From Clavibacter zhangzhiyongii (GTDB lineage Bacteria > Actinomycetota > Actinomycetes > Actinomycetales > Microbacteriaceae), in assembly GCF_014775655.1 (NCBI RefSeq), contig NZ_CP061274.1, positions 992,001 through 1,056,000 of the forward strand: a stretch of 64,000 nucleotides of DNA, read 5' to 3'. The translations under genes and the position numbers were made by a program. The notes below the pieces were generated by a model. The model saw only the letters and a program-made list of their open reading frames with translations, made no database searches and was not told where the DNA came from. How positions within the stretch are numbered: position 1 is the stretch's first letter; the number at the start of each line of letters is the position of its first letter. Positions 18,709-27,391 of this stretch are shown here, piece after piece.

Positions 18709-19353
18709 ATGGCAGGGGCAGAGGGTCCGCGGCGCTACGCCAAGGGGGCGACGCGCCGGCGCGAGATCCTCGAGGCCGCGCTCGCGCTCATCGCCGAACG
18801 GGGGTACTCGGCGTCCTCGCTGCAGGAGATCGCCGACGCCGTGGGGATCAGCAAGGCCGGCGTCCTGCACTACTTCGACTCGCGCGAGGCGCTCATCGCG
18901 GCCGTGCTCGAGGAGCGCGACGCGCACTCCGCGGCCGACTACCGGCGGGCGCTGCCCGACGCGGATCCCGCCGACATGGTCGGCATGCTGCTGCGGGCGA
19001 GCGCGCACAACGCCGAGACGCCCGGCCTCGTCGCGCTCTACTCGCGCCTCGTGGTGGACGCTGCCGGCGCCGAGCACCCCGCGCACGCGTACATCGCCGG
19101 CCGCTACGCCCGCGTCGTCGGCGCGGTCGCCGACCAGGTGCGCGCGCTCGACGTGGAGCTGCCCGCGGGGCTCGATCCCGACGGCTTCGCGCGGCTCGCG
19201 GTCGCGGTGAGCGACGGCCTGCAGCTGCAGTGGAGCTACCGGCCGGAGATCGACATGCGCGACGCGCTGGAGCGGGCGCTCCGTGCCCTGAGCGGCGGGG
19301 TCCTGCCGCTGTCGACGCCGGATCCCGCGCGGCCGGCCGTCGCGCCCGCCTGA
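18709..19353 (+). CDS. TetR family transcriptional regulator
   Basis: A 214-residue repressor. The N-terminal helix-turn-helix is clear: REILEAALALIAERGYSAS, SLQEIADAVGISKAGVLHYF. The C-terminal ligand domain is of the variable TetR type. Divergence from the MFS-GH3 pair with a palindrome between them suggests it represses that pair and itself, with a sugar or glucoside as possible inducer. The ATG at 18709 lies six bases after TAGGGT and has no Shine-Dalgarno sequence. Confidence 0.88.
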   Translation: MAGAEGPRRYAKGATRRREILEAALALIAERGYSASSLQEIADAVGISKAGVLHYFDSREALIAAVLEERDAHSAADYRRALPDADPADMVGMLLRASAHNAETPGLVALYSRLVVDAAGAEHPAHAYIAGRYARVVGAVADQVRALDVELPAGLDPDGFARLAVAVSDGLQLQWSYRPEIDMRDALERALRALSGGVLPLSTPDPARPAVAPA

Positions 19354-19403
19354 CCTCGCGGGGCTTCGTCCTTCACGGGGCTCCCGCGGCGGCCGTGCGC
19401 AGG

Positions 19404-20711
19404 TCAGAGCCGGCCGGTGGCCTTCAGCCGGATGTACCGGTCGGCCAGCGCCGGCGGCAGGTCCGCGGGCGCGCCCGTGACGACGTCGGCGCCGAGCCGG
19501 CGCACGGCCGCCTCCACGCGGGCCACGTCGAGCAGCGCGCGCTCGGCGGCGGCGGCGCGGTAGACGGCCTGGCGCCCGGAGCGGTCGGCGGCGCGCTCGG
19601 CGAGGCCCGGATCCACCACCGCGGCCACGAGCACGTGGTGCGTCCGGGTGAGCTGCGGCAGCGCCTGCAGGAGCGCCCGCGCGCTGCCGGGGGAGTCGAT
19701 GGCCGTGAGCAGCACCACGAGCGAGCGCTGCGAGACGATGCGGCGCACGAGCGCGGGCACGGCGGTCCAGTCGGTCTCGAGGAGCTCCGGATCCACGGGC
19801 GCGAGCGCGTCGACCATGCGCGCGACGACGTCGCCGCCGGATCCGGCCCGCACGCGCGCGCGGACGCGGCGGTCGTGCGCCACGAGGTCCACGCGGTCGC
19901 CCGCGCGCGTGGCCAGCGCGGCCAGCAGCAGCGACGCCTCGAACGCGGTGTCGAGGCGCGTCTCGTCGCGGATCCGGCCCGCGGCGGTGCGCCCGGTGTC
20001 GAGCACGAGCACCACGCGCCGGTCGCGCTCGGGCCGCCAGGTGCGCACGACCACGTCCTGCCGCCGGGCGGTCGCGCGCCAGTCGATGGAGCGCACGTCG
20101 TCGCCGCGCACGTAGTCGCGCAGGCTGTCGAACTCGGTGCCCTGGCCGCGGACCATCAGCGCGGTGCGCCCGTCGAGCTCGCGCAGGCGGGCGAGGCGCG
20201 AGGGCAGGTGGCGGCGGGAGCGGAACGGCGGGAGGACGCGGACGGCGCCGAGGGAGAGGAGCGTCGCCTGGCGCGCGGCGAGGCCGAGCGGGCCGCCCGA
20301 GCGGATGGTGACGCGCTCGGTGCGGCGCTCGCCGCGGCGCGTGGGCGTGAGGGTCAGGCGGATCGCGCGGCGCTCGCCCGTGGGGATCCGCACCCGGTCG
20401 CGGGTGGACGACGCGCCCGCCGACGGCTGCCAGGCGTCGCGGACCACGGCCCGCAGCGCGCGCCGCCCGCGGTTGGTGACGAGCAGGGTGCTCTCGCCGG
20501 TCTCGTCGAGGCGGATCCGCGCGGGCAGGACCCGCTCGAGGGCCACGGCCCGGGGGCTCGCGGCGAGCGCCAGGTCGAGCGCGACGAGGAGGGCGGCCAG
20601 GAGGATCCACCCCGCCAGGAGCGCGTACGCCGCGTCGGGCCCGTCGCCGAGCAGGACGACGGGCACGAGCCCCGCGAGGAGCAGCGCGACGGCGCGGCCG
20701 GTGAGGGCCAT
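19404..20711 (-). CDS. DUF58 domain (VWA-like) protein
   Basis: A 435-residue protein with two N-terminal membrane helices (about residues 8-50), a beta-rich middle and the DUF58 signature FDSLRDYVRGDDVRSIDWRATARR around residues 190-215. A VWA-like domain begins VVLVLDTGRT. In canonical VWA domains the metal-ion site is DxSxS; here it is D238-T-G-R-T242, so the first serine is glycine. DUF58 proteins are partners of MoxR ATPases, which are thought to remodel or insert metal into them. It starts 14 bases after the moxR stop in the same operon. Confidence 0.85.
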   Translation of the reverse strand: MALTGRAVALLLAGLVPVVLLGDGPDAAYALLAGWILLAALLVALDLALAASPRAVALERVLPARIRLDETGESTLLVTNRGRRALRAVVRDAWQPSAGASSTRDRVRIPTGERRAIRLTLTPTRRGERRTERVTIRSGGPLGLAARQATLLSLGAVRVLPPFRSRRHLPSRLARLRELDGRTALMVRGQGTEFDSLRDYVRGDDVRSIDWRATARRQDVVVRTWRPERDRRVVLVLDTGRTAAGRIRDETRLDTAFEASLLLAALATRAGDRVDLVAHDRRVRARVRAGSGGDVVARMVDALAPVDPELLETDWTAVPALVRRIVSQRSLVVLLTAIDSPGSARALLQALPQLTRTHHVLVAAVVDPGLAERAADRSGRQAVYRAAAAERALLDVARVEAAVRRLGADVVTGAPADLPPALADRYIRLKATGRL

Positions 20712-20725
20712 CTAGCGGCGCGCCA

Positions 20726-21679
20726 CTAGATCGGCACCTGCACCTGCGACAGGACGCTCCGGAGGACCGCGTCGACGGAGACGCCCTCGAGCTCGGCCTC
20801 GGGCCGCAGCGCGATGCGGTGGCGGAGCACGGGCAGCACCATCTCCTGCACGTGGTCGGGGGTCACGGCGTCGAAGCCGCTCAGCCACGCCCACGCGCGG
20901 CTGGCGGCGAGCAGGCTCGTGGATCCGCGCGGCGAGACGCCGAGCTGCACCGACGGCGAGCGGCGGGTCGCCCGCGCCAGGTCGACCATGTACGCGAGCA
21001 CGTCGGCGCCCACGCGCACCTCCCGGACGGCGGCCTGCGCGCGCCGGAGGCCGTCCGCGTCGAGCACCGGCTGCACGCCCGCGGCGCGGAGGTCGCGCGG
21101 GTCGAAGCCCTGCGAGTGGCGGCGGAGCACCTCGACCTCGGCGTCGCGCTCGGGCAGGTCGAGCACGAGCTTCAGCAGGAAGCGGTCGAGCTGCGCCTCG
21201 GGCAGCGTGTACGTGCCCTCGTACTCGACGGGGTTCTGAGTGGCGGCGACGAGGAAGGGGTCCGGCAGCGGGTGGCTCTCGCCGTCGACCGTGACCTGCC
21301 GCTCCTCCATCGCCTCGAGCAGCGCCGACTGCGTCTTCGGCGGCGTCCGGTTGATCTCGTCCGCCAGCAGGATGCTCGTGAACACGGGCCCCCGTCGGAA
21401 CGAGAACGCGCCCTCGCGGGAGTCGTAGACGAGGGATCCGGTGATGTCGCCCGGCATGAGGTCGGGCGTGAACTGCACGCGCGCCGTGTCGAGGCGGAGG
21501 GCGTGGCTGAGCGAGCGGACGAGCAGCGTCTTCGCGACGCCGGGCACGCCCTCGAGGAGCACGTGGCCGCGGGCGAGGAGGGCGATGATCATGCCCGTCA
21601 CGGCGCCGTCCTGCCCGACGACGGCCTTCCCGACCTCGGTCCGGACGGCGAGCAGGCTGGTGCGGAGGTCGTCGGTCAT
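20726..21679 (-). CDS. moxR: MoxR-family AAA+ ATPase
   Basis: A 317-residue chaperone-like AAA+ ATPase. The Walker A motif is GVPGVAKT (44-51), Walker B is ILLADEINR, and the sensor region carries TQNPVEYEGTYTLPEAQLDRF. Start and stop overlap neighbouring genes: ATGA with the DUF4350 gene (21676-21679), and a 14-base gap to DUF58. It should work with the downstream DUF58 protein on a membrane or envelope client, as MoxR-VWA pairs do elsewhere. The client is unknown. AGGAGA precedes the ATG. Confidence 0.92.
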   Translation of the reverse strand: MTDDLRTSLLAVRTEVGKAVVGQDGAVTGMIIALLARGHVLLEGVPGVAKTLLVRSLSHALRLDTARVQFTPDLMPGDITGSLVYDSREGAFSFRRGPVFTSILLADEINRTPPKTQSALLEAMEERQVTVDGESHPLPDPFLVAATQNPVEYEGTYTLPEAQLDRFLLKLVLDLPERDAEVEVLRRHSQGFDPRDLRAAGVQPVLDADGLRRAQAAVREVRVGADVLAYMVDLARATRRSPSVQLGVSPRGSTSLLAASRAWAWLSGFDAVTPDHVQEMVLPVLRHRIALRPEAELEGVSVDAVLRSVLSQVQVPI

Positions 21680-22935
21680 GGATCCATTCTCCTGGTGGGG
21701 TCGGCGGCCCGGGCGACCCGGCGCTCGAGCGCGGCGAGGCGCCCGGCGAGGTCGACGAGGTCGCGGTCGGTGCGGGGCACGTCGTCGAGGAGCAGGGCGC
21801 GGACGCCCGCGGGGTCCTCGCCGAGGGCGGCGGCGGACGCGGCGGCCACGTCGTCGACGGTCGCCAGGCGGCCGAGCGCGAGCGTCGTCGCCAGCCGGTC
21901 GACCGTGCCGACGCGCAGGGCGTCGAGCGCGTGGGAGCGGGCGTCCGCGCGCTGGTAGAGGCGGGCGCGGCCCTCGGCGGTCTCGTCGGCGCGCACCACC
22001 ACGGGCAGCCGCTCCACCACGAGCGGGCCGAAGCGGCGTCCGCGCCAGACGGCGGCGGCGAGGGCGGCGGCGCCGAGGAGGAGGATCGCCGGGGTCACCC
22101 ACCCGGGCGTCAGCTCGCCGAGCGTGGGTGGAGCGTCACCCGCGGCGTCGTCGGGGGAGGGCGAGTACCAGACGAGCCGCGGCCGCTCGCCGAGCACGCC
22201 GAGCGCGAGGGCGGCGGATCCCTGCTCCGCGATGCGGTCGTTCGTGAGGATCGGGTCGGCGCCCAGCACCGTCACCGTGCCGTCCGGCACGAGGGGCGCG
22301 GGCACGCGGAGGAGCGCGAAGGCGTCGCCGGTGTCGTCGGGGAAGCAGGCGAGCACGTCGGGGCCGTCGTCGCCGAGGTGGCGGAACGCGGGGGCGTCGT
22401 CGGGCACGGATCCCGCGGCGCGCGCCGCCGGCAGCGCGCACCCGGCGTCGAGCAAGCGGTCCGCGGACTCGGCGGCGCCGCCCGCCGCGACGTCGGGGGC
22501 GATCGCCTGCAGCGTCCGGAAGTCGGGCGCGAGCAGCACGAGCCGGTCGGAGAGGCGGCCGACCTCGGCCAGCCGCTCGTCGTCGAGCCGGTCCGAGGTG
22601 GCGCCGAGCACGAGGGTCGCGTCGTCGCCGTCCCCGACGGCCGCACGCGCCTCCGGGAGCGTCCGGGCCAGCGTGACCTCGACGCCCTGGGCGGCGAGGA
22701 CGCGCGCGAGCGCCTGCGTGCCGCCGGGGGCGGGGCTGTCGGGGGCGAGCGGTTCCCCCTGGCGCGCGGCCCCGCCGACCCCGAGCGTGACGAGGGCGAT
22801 GACGACGGCGAGCGCGGCCAGGGCGATCCACGTGCCCGCGCGGCGGAGCGCCTGCCCCGGCGTCCTCGTCTCGGACGGCGCCGCGGCGGTCGCGGACGTC
22901 GCGGCGCGCGCGTCGGCGGGGGCGGGGGCGCTCAC
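21676..22935 (-). CDS. DUF4350 domain membrane protein
   Basis: A 419-residue protein with a membrane helix near residues 35-52, then a soluble domain resembling a truncated glutamine-amidotransferase/DUF4350 fold (APGGTQALARVLAAQGVEVTLARTLPEA). A second helix lies near residues 285-305, followed by a cytoplasmic C-terminal tail. It begins with GTG 22935, overlapping the previous stop as GTGA, and ends overlapping moxR. The four-base overlaps on both sides mark one tightly coupled operon. Its counterpart in mycobacteria is Rv3691. Role unknown. Confidence 0.8.
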   Translation of the reverse strand: MSAPAPADARAATSATAAAPSETRTPGQALRRAGTWIALAALAVVIALVTLGVGGAARQGEPLAPDSPAPGGTQALARVLAAQGVEVTLARTLPEARAAVGDGDDATLVLGATSDRLDDERLAEVGRLSDRLVLLAPDFRTLQAIAPDVAAGGAAESADRLLDAGCALPAARAAGSVPDDAPAFRHLGDDGPDVLACFPDDTGDAFALLRVPAPLVPDGTVTVLGADPILTNDRIAEQGSAALALGVLGERPRLVWYSPSPDDAAGDAPPTLGELTPGWVTPAILLLGAAALAAAVWRGRRFGPLVVERLPVVVRADETAEGRARLYQRADARSHALDALRVGTVDRLATTLALGRLATVDDVAAASAAALGEDPAGVRALLLDDVPRTDRDLVDLAGRLAALERRVARAADPTRRMDP

Positions 22936-23633
22936 GCGGATCCCGCGCCCACGGGCTCGCGCAGCACGGGCACGGCCGTCCGCAGGTCGCGGTCGAGCGC
23001 GGCGAGCCGGTCGAGCATGTCCTCGGTGCCGGCGCGGCCGAGGTAGCGCACCGCGTCGAAGTCGTCCGCGGCGCCGGCGAGGCGCGCGGCGTGGGCCGGG
23101 TGGGCGGATCCCGCGCGCCGGGCGAACCCGCGGGCGGTGGTGCCGGGGTCCACGGCCACGATCGTGCGCTCGGCCTGCTCGCGTGCGACGGCGCGGAAGA
23201 GGTCGGAGACCGCCGCATCGAGGTCGCCCGCCCGGCGGGCCGCCTCGGCCTGACGGCGCAGCTCCTCCGCGGAGCGCCGGTCGTCGGATCCGAACAGCCC
23301 GTCGCCGCGCTCGGCGGCGCGCCGCCGGTCGCGCCGCGGGGCGCCGAAGACGAGGAACGCCACGACGACGACCGCGAGGGCGAGCGCGCCGATCACCACG
23401 GGCGCGATGGACGCGAGCCCGCCGCCGGCCCCGCCGAGGAGCTCGGCCAGCCAGTCGCCCACGGCCTGCGCGGCGAGGTCCAGCGCGTTCGGCCGCGCGG
23501 CCTCGTACTCGGGCCTCCCGAGCTCGTCGAGGAGGAGGCGGCGCGCGTCGTCGGCGTCCGGATCCAGCGGCGCCGCGGCGACGCGCCCGAGGGCCGCCGC
23601 TGTCGTGCCGAGGACGGCGACGCCCACGGTCAC
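22932..23633 (-). CDS. DUF4129 domain membrane protein
   Basis: A 233-residue protein: an N-terminal signal-like helix (GVAVLGTTAAALG), an extracytoplasmic stretch, a strong membrane helix around residues 75-100, then a cytoplasmic DUF4129 region with RRAGDLDAAVSDLFRAVARE and ARGFARRAGS. The start is GTG 23633, overlapping the upstream gene by four bases, and the end overlaps DUF4350 by four bases. It is the third gene of the membrane protein-DUF4129-DUF4350-MoxR-DUF58 operon. DUF4129 is often found with transglutaminase-like and MoxR/DUF58 genes; its function is unproven. Confidence 0.8.
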   Translation of the reverse strand: MTVGVAVLGTTAAALGRVAAAPLDPDADDARRLLLDELGRPEYEAARPNALDLAAQAVGDWLAELLGGAGGGLASIAPVVIGALALAVVVVAFLVFGAPRRDRRRAAERGDGLFGSDDRRSAEELRRQAEAARRAGDLDAAVSDLFRAVAREQAERTIVAVDPGTTARGFARRAGSAHPAHAARLAGAADDFDAVRYLGRAGTEDMLDRLAALDRDLRTAVPVLREPVGAGSA

Positions 23634-24949
23634 GGGCGGTCCGGGCCGGCGGCGCCGGGTCCGGGCATGCCGCCGGGCGTCCCGGCGACCGGGGACGCGT
23701 ACGGGTCGCGCGCGTCGGGTCCGGTCGCGGAGGCGGCGCCGGCCGCGCGCTCCTCGGCGAAGCGCGCGAGCTCGAGGTCGAGGCCCTCGCGCCGCATCCG
23801 GAGGTCGATGTAGAGGATGGCCGCGTTCGCGGACGTGACGACGCCGCCGACGCTCGCCACGACAACGCTGACCACGATGGTGAGCAGCTGCGAGCCGAGG
23901 TAGAACGCCGTCGAGGCGTCGAAGGACTGGAAGTCGGCCTCGCCGTTGGGGAAGAGCAGCGTCTGCAGGATGGTCGTCAGCAGCGTCAGCGGCACCGTGA
24001 TGACGTTGGTGGCGGCGGACACGATGACCGACGTGAGCAGCAGGATCCCGAGCACCCGCCAGAACGAGCCGATCGTCAGCGACCAGGAGCGCCGGGCCGC
24101 CGCGAACGGCCGCAGCCGCTCGATGACGATGCCGCTCGGCACGAGCGCGAGCCGGGTGGAGACCCACGCGGCCACCACCACGAGGCCGAGGACGCCGAGC
24201 ACGCCGACGATGATCCCGACCGCGATGCCCGCGCCGCCCGCGAGCACCAGGAGCGCGACGATCCCGGCGAGGACGGCGAGCACGAGCGTCCACGCGGCCG
24301 TCAGCGCGAGGCTCCACAGCACCAGCGGCCGGAGGCGGGGGAGCGCGACGCGCCAGAGCGCGCGCATCCGCAGCCGCTCGCCGAGCGTGCCGCGCGCGAC
24401 CTCGCTCGCGACCACGCCCTGCAGGAACGCGGACGCGACGATGGAGAGCACGAGCGTCACGAGCGCGGCCACGACGACGGCCGCGACGCCGCCCGCGATG
24501 ATCGGCCCCTGGTCGGCCTCCCGCGCCGACAGGATCCGGCTGACGACGAAGCCCGAGACGCCGCCGACGATGGCGAGCGTGAGGACGCTCACGAGCCCCT
24601 GGACGAGGAGGGCGCTGCCGACCGTGGCGCCGGGGTTCCGGCGGAGCGTCTGGAACGAGCCGGCGAGGATGGCGCCGAGCCCGAGCGGGCGCAGCGGCAG
24701 CAGGCCGGGCTTGGGCGGCGGGGTCCAGCCGGGGGCGGCGCCCCAGCCGAGCGGCGGCGGGTAGCCGGGGCCGGGGGCGTGTCCGTGCGCGGCCGGCGCG
24801 TACGCCGGTGCGGGCGGGCCGACCGGCCCGGGAGCGGCGGGCGGCGGGACGCCGGGACCGGCCGCGGGCTCCCGTCGATCCGGATCCGGGGATCCGCCCT
24901 GCCCGGACGGGGTGCCGCCCGGGGCCTGCCAGCTCTGGTCATCGGTCAC
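23630..24949 (-). CDS. polytopic membrane protein with Pro-rich N terminus
   Basis: A 439-residue protein. Residues 1-95 are Pro/Gly/Ala-rich and cytoplasmic. About six long hydrophobic helices follow from residue 115 to 370, then a charged tail ending in a Pro/Gly-rich stretch. It resembles the actinobacterial membrane domain annotated as glycerophosphodiester-phosphodiesterase membrane domain, without any phosphodiesterase catalytic part. It leads the MoxR operon. GTG 24949 is preferred because GGGAGG lies ten bases upstream; a GTG at 24967 would place that site inside the gene. It is divergent from mtrA. Function unknown. Confidence 0.75.
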   Translation of the reverse strand: MTDDQSWQAPGGTPSGQGGSPDPDRREPAAGPGVPPPAAPGPVGPPAPAYAPAAHGHAPGPGYPPPLGWGAAPGWTPPPKPGLLPLRPLGLGAILAGSFQTLRRNPGATVGSALLVQGLVSVLTLAIVGGVSGFVVSRILSAREADQGPIIAGGVAAVVVAALVTLVLSIVASAFLQGVVASEVARGTLGERLRMRALWRVALPRLRPLVLWSLALTAAWTLVLAVLAGIVALLVLAGGAGIAVGIIVGVLGVLGLVVVAAWVSTRLALVPSGIVIERLRPFAAARRSWSLTIGSFWRVLGILLLTSVIVSAATNVITVPLTLLTTILQTLLFPNGEADFQSFDASTAFYLGSQLLTIVVSVVVASVGGVVTSANAAILYIDLRMRREGLDLELARFAEERAAGAASATGPDARDPYASPVAGTPGGMPGPGAAGPDRP

Positions 24950-25071
24950 AGTCGCCCAGCCTCCCACAGGCGCCCGGCGAAGTCACCGCGCCCACGGGTC
25001 CCCGCGTGGCCGGGCGATCCCGCGGATCCACCGGCTACCCTGGGGTTTCCGAGGACAGGGAACCCCGCTTC

Positions 25072-25752
25072 ATGACAGCACGGATACTGGTGGTCGACGA
25101 CGACACCGCGCTCGCCGAGATGATCGGCATCGTCCTGCGCACCGAGGGCTTCGAGCCCTCCTTCTGCGGCGACGGCGGTCAGGCGCTCGCCGCCTTCCAC
25201 GAGGGCAAGCCCGACCTCGTCCTCCTCGACCTCATGCTGCCCGGGCTCGACGGCATCCAGGTGTGCGACCTCATCCGCGCCGAGTCGGGCGTCCCCATCA
25301 TCATGCTCACGGCCAAGTCCGACACGGCCGACGTCGTCAAGGGCCTCGAGTCCGGCGCGGACGACTACATCGTCAAGCCCTTCAACCCGAAGGAGCTCGT
25401 CGCCCGCATCCGCACGCGCCTGCGCCCCGCGGCCGCCGCGTCGCCCGGCCTCCTCCAGGTCGGCGACCTCGTGGTCGACGTCGAGGGCCACGAGGTCCGG
25501 CGCGGCGACGTGCGCATCAACCTCACGCCCCTCGAGTTCGACCTGCTGCACGCGCTCGCCAGCCGGCCGCAGCAGGTGTTCACGCGCGAGATGCTGCTCG
25601 AGCAGGTCTGGGGCTACCAGTACAAGGCCGACACGCGCCTCGTCAACGTCCACGTGCAGCGCCTGCGCGCGAAGGTCGAGGACGACCCGGACAACCCGCG
25701 CATCGTCATGACCGTGCGCGGCGTCGGCTACCGCGCGGGGGCCGCGGCCTAG
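25072..25752 (+). CDS. mtrA: MtrA response regulator
   Basis: A 226-residue OmpR-family regulator. The receiver domain has the acidic pocket VVDDD, phosphoacceptor Asp53 in LVLLDLMLPG, Thr in MLTAKSD and Lys in VKPF. The winged-helix DNA-binding domain runs from about residue 130 to 225 (LTPLEFDLLHAL ... VNVHVQRLRAKVEDD ... VRGVGYRAG). MtrA couples envelope state to division and cell-wall hydrolase genes in actinobacteria. It is followed four bases later by mtrB, then lpqB, the conserved order. TACCCT (25036-25041) is a possible -10. Confidence 0.95.
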   Translation: MTARILVVDDDTALAEMIGIVLRTEGFEPSFCGDGGQALAAFHEGKPDLVLLDLMLPGLDGIQVCDLIRAESGVPIIMLTAKSDTADVVKGLESGADDYIVKPFNPKELVARIRTRLRPAAAASPGLLQVGDLVVDVEGHEVRRGDVRINLTPLEFDLLHALASRPQQVFTREMLLEQVWGYQYKADTRLVNVHVQRLRAKVEDDPDNPRIVMTVRGVGYRAGAAA

Positions 25753-25756
25753 CCCC

Positions 25757-27391
25757 ATGCGCCCCCTGCCCGCGTGGCTCGTCGACTGGAGGTCGTGGCC
25801 CCGCCGCCTCGTCCGGATCTGGGCGGTCTCCCTCCAGTTCCGCACCGTCCTCATCACGGTCGCGCTCTCGGGCGGCACGGTCCTCCTCATCGGCGTGCTC
25901 ATGACGCAGAGCATCTCGAGCGACCTCTTCCGCCAGCGGCTCGACACCGTGCTCCAGCAGTCGAACAGCGCCACCGGCCGGATGCAGGAGCAGTTCACCT
26001 CCTCCGACGCGTCCGACCAGACGGAGCTCGAGCAGCTGCGCACGCAGGTCTTCGACGAGCTCCGCGGCAGCGCCATCAACCTCTCCGACTTCGCGTTCCG
26101 CCGCACCCCCGGCACGGAGGCGCGCAACGTGCTGCAGAACGCGTCCACCGCCGACTACGTCGACAGCCTCCTGAGCGCCGACCTCCGCCGCGCGGTCGGC
26201 GCGGGCTCGGGCACGCAGCAATGGCAGTCCGTGGCGATCCCGGTGGGCGAGCAGGGGGCGACGAGCCCCGGCATCGTCGTCGGCTCGAGCATCGACATCC
26301 CCTCGGCTGGCCGCTACGAGCTCTACCTCGTCTACGACCTCGGCGACATCCAGCAGACCCTCGACTTCGTGGCCGGCACGATCCTCCTCGCGTTCCTCCT
26401 CCTGGTCGTCCTCATCGGCGCGATCGCGTGGCTCGTCGTCCGCCTCGTCGTCGCGCCCATCCGCGTCGCGGCCGACACCAGCCAGAAGCTCGCGGCCGGG
26501 CAGCTGGAGGAGCGCCTGCCGGTCAAGGGCGAGGACGTCATCGCGACGCTCGCGCGCTCCTTCAACGGCATGGCCGACTCGCTGCAGTCGCAGATCACGC
26601 AGCTCGCCGACCTCTCGCAGCTGCAGCAGCGCTTCGTCTCGGACGTCTCGCACGAGCTGCGGACGCCGCTCACCACCATCCGGCTCGCGGGCGGCGTGCT
26701 CTACGACCTCCGCGAGGACTTCAGCCCGCCGGCCGCCCGCAGCGCCGAGCTGCTGCACACGCAGGTGGAGCGGTTCGAGACGCTGCTCGCCGACCTGCTG
26801 GAGATCAGCCGCTTCGACGCGGGCGCGGTCGACCTCGTCACCGAGCCGACGAACCTGGTGCGGCTCGTGGAGGACTCCATCGAGGAGTTCGAGGGGCTCG
26901 CCGCGCAGAAGGGCTCGGAGCTGCGGCTCGTCGCCCCCGGCGGCTACTTCGACGCCGAGATGGACGCGCGCCGGGTGCGCCGCATCGTCACGAACCTCGT
27001 CGGCAACGCCGTCGACCACGGCGAGGGCCGGCCCATCGTCATCACGGTCGACAGCGACCGCGACGCCGTCGCCCTGGCCGTCCGCGACTACGGCGTCGGC
27101 ATGACGCACGAGGAGATGGGGCACGTCTTCGACCGCTTCTGGCGGGCGGATCCGTCGCGCCAGCGCACCACGGGAGGCACGGGCCTCGGCCTCGCCATCT
27201 CGCTGGAGGACGCGAACCTGCACCACGGCTGGCTGCAGCTGTGGTCGCGGCCGGGCGAGGGATCCTGCTTCCGCCTGACCCTGCCCCGACGGCCCGACGT
27301 GACCCTCGACGGCTCGCCCGTCGCCCTGCCGCCTGACGACCCCGCGGACGACCGCGCCGACGAGGAGGACGCCCGTGTCACCCGCACCTGA
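25757..27391 (+). CDS. mtrB: MtrB sensor histidine kinase
   Basis: A 544-residue membrane kinase partner of MtrA. The first membrane helix lies at about residues 30-52, an extracytoplasmic sensor domain runs to about 200, and a second helix at about 205-225 is followed by HAMP. The dimerisation/phosphoacceptor box SDVSHELRTPL carries H299. The ATPase domain shows NLVGNAVDHG, DYGVGM and GGTGLGLAIS. The last 17 bases overlap lpqB, so the lipoprotein is co-translated; in mycobacteria LpqB binds the MtrB extracellular domain. Confidence 0.95.
   Translation: MRPLPAWLVDWRSWPRRLVRIWAVSLQFRTVLITVALSGGTVLLIGVLMTQSISSDLFRQRLDTVLQQSNSATGRMQEQFTSSDASDQTELEQLRTQVFDELRGSAINLSDFAFRRTPGTEARNVLQNASTADYVDSLLSADLRRAVGAGSGTQQWQSVAIPVGEQGATSPGIVVGSSIDIPSAGRYELYLVYDLGDIQQTLDFVAGTILLAFLLLVVLIGAIAWLVVRLVVAPIRVAADTSQKLAAGQLEERLPVKGEDVIATLARSFNGMADSLQSQITQLADLSQLQQRFVSDVSHELRTPLTTIRLAGGVLYDLREDFSPPAARSAELLHTQVERFETLLADLLEISRFDAGAVDLVTEPTNLVRLVEDSIEEFEGLAAQKGSELRLVAPGGYFDAEMDARRVRRIVTNLVGNAVDHGEGRPIVITVDSDRDAVALAVRDYGVGMTHEEMGHVFDRFWRADPSRQRTTGGTGLGLAISLEDANLHHGWLQLWSRPGEGSCFRLTLPRRPDVTLDGSPVALPPDDPADDRADEEDARVTRT

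Noticed and set aside
24950-25071. A small gene between the membrane-protein gene and mtrA
   Set aside because: The open frame from 24808 is simply the upstream extension of mtrA over the divergent gene, and no ribosome site supports it.
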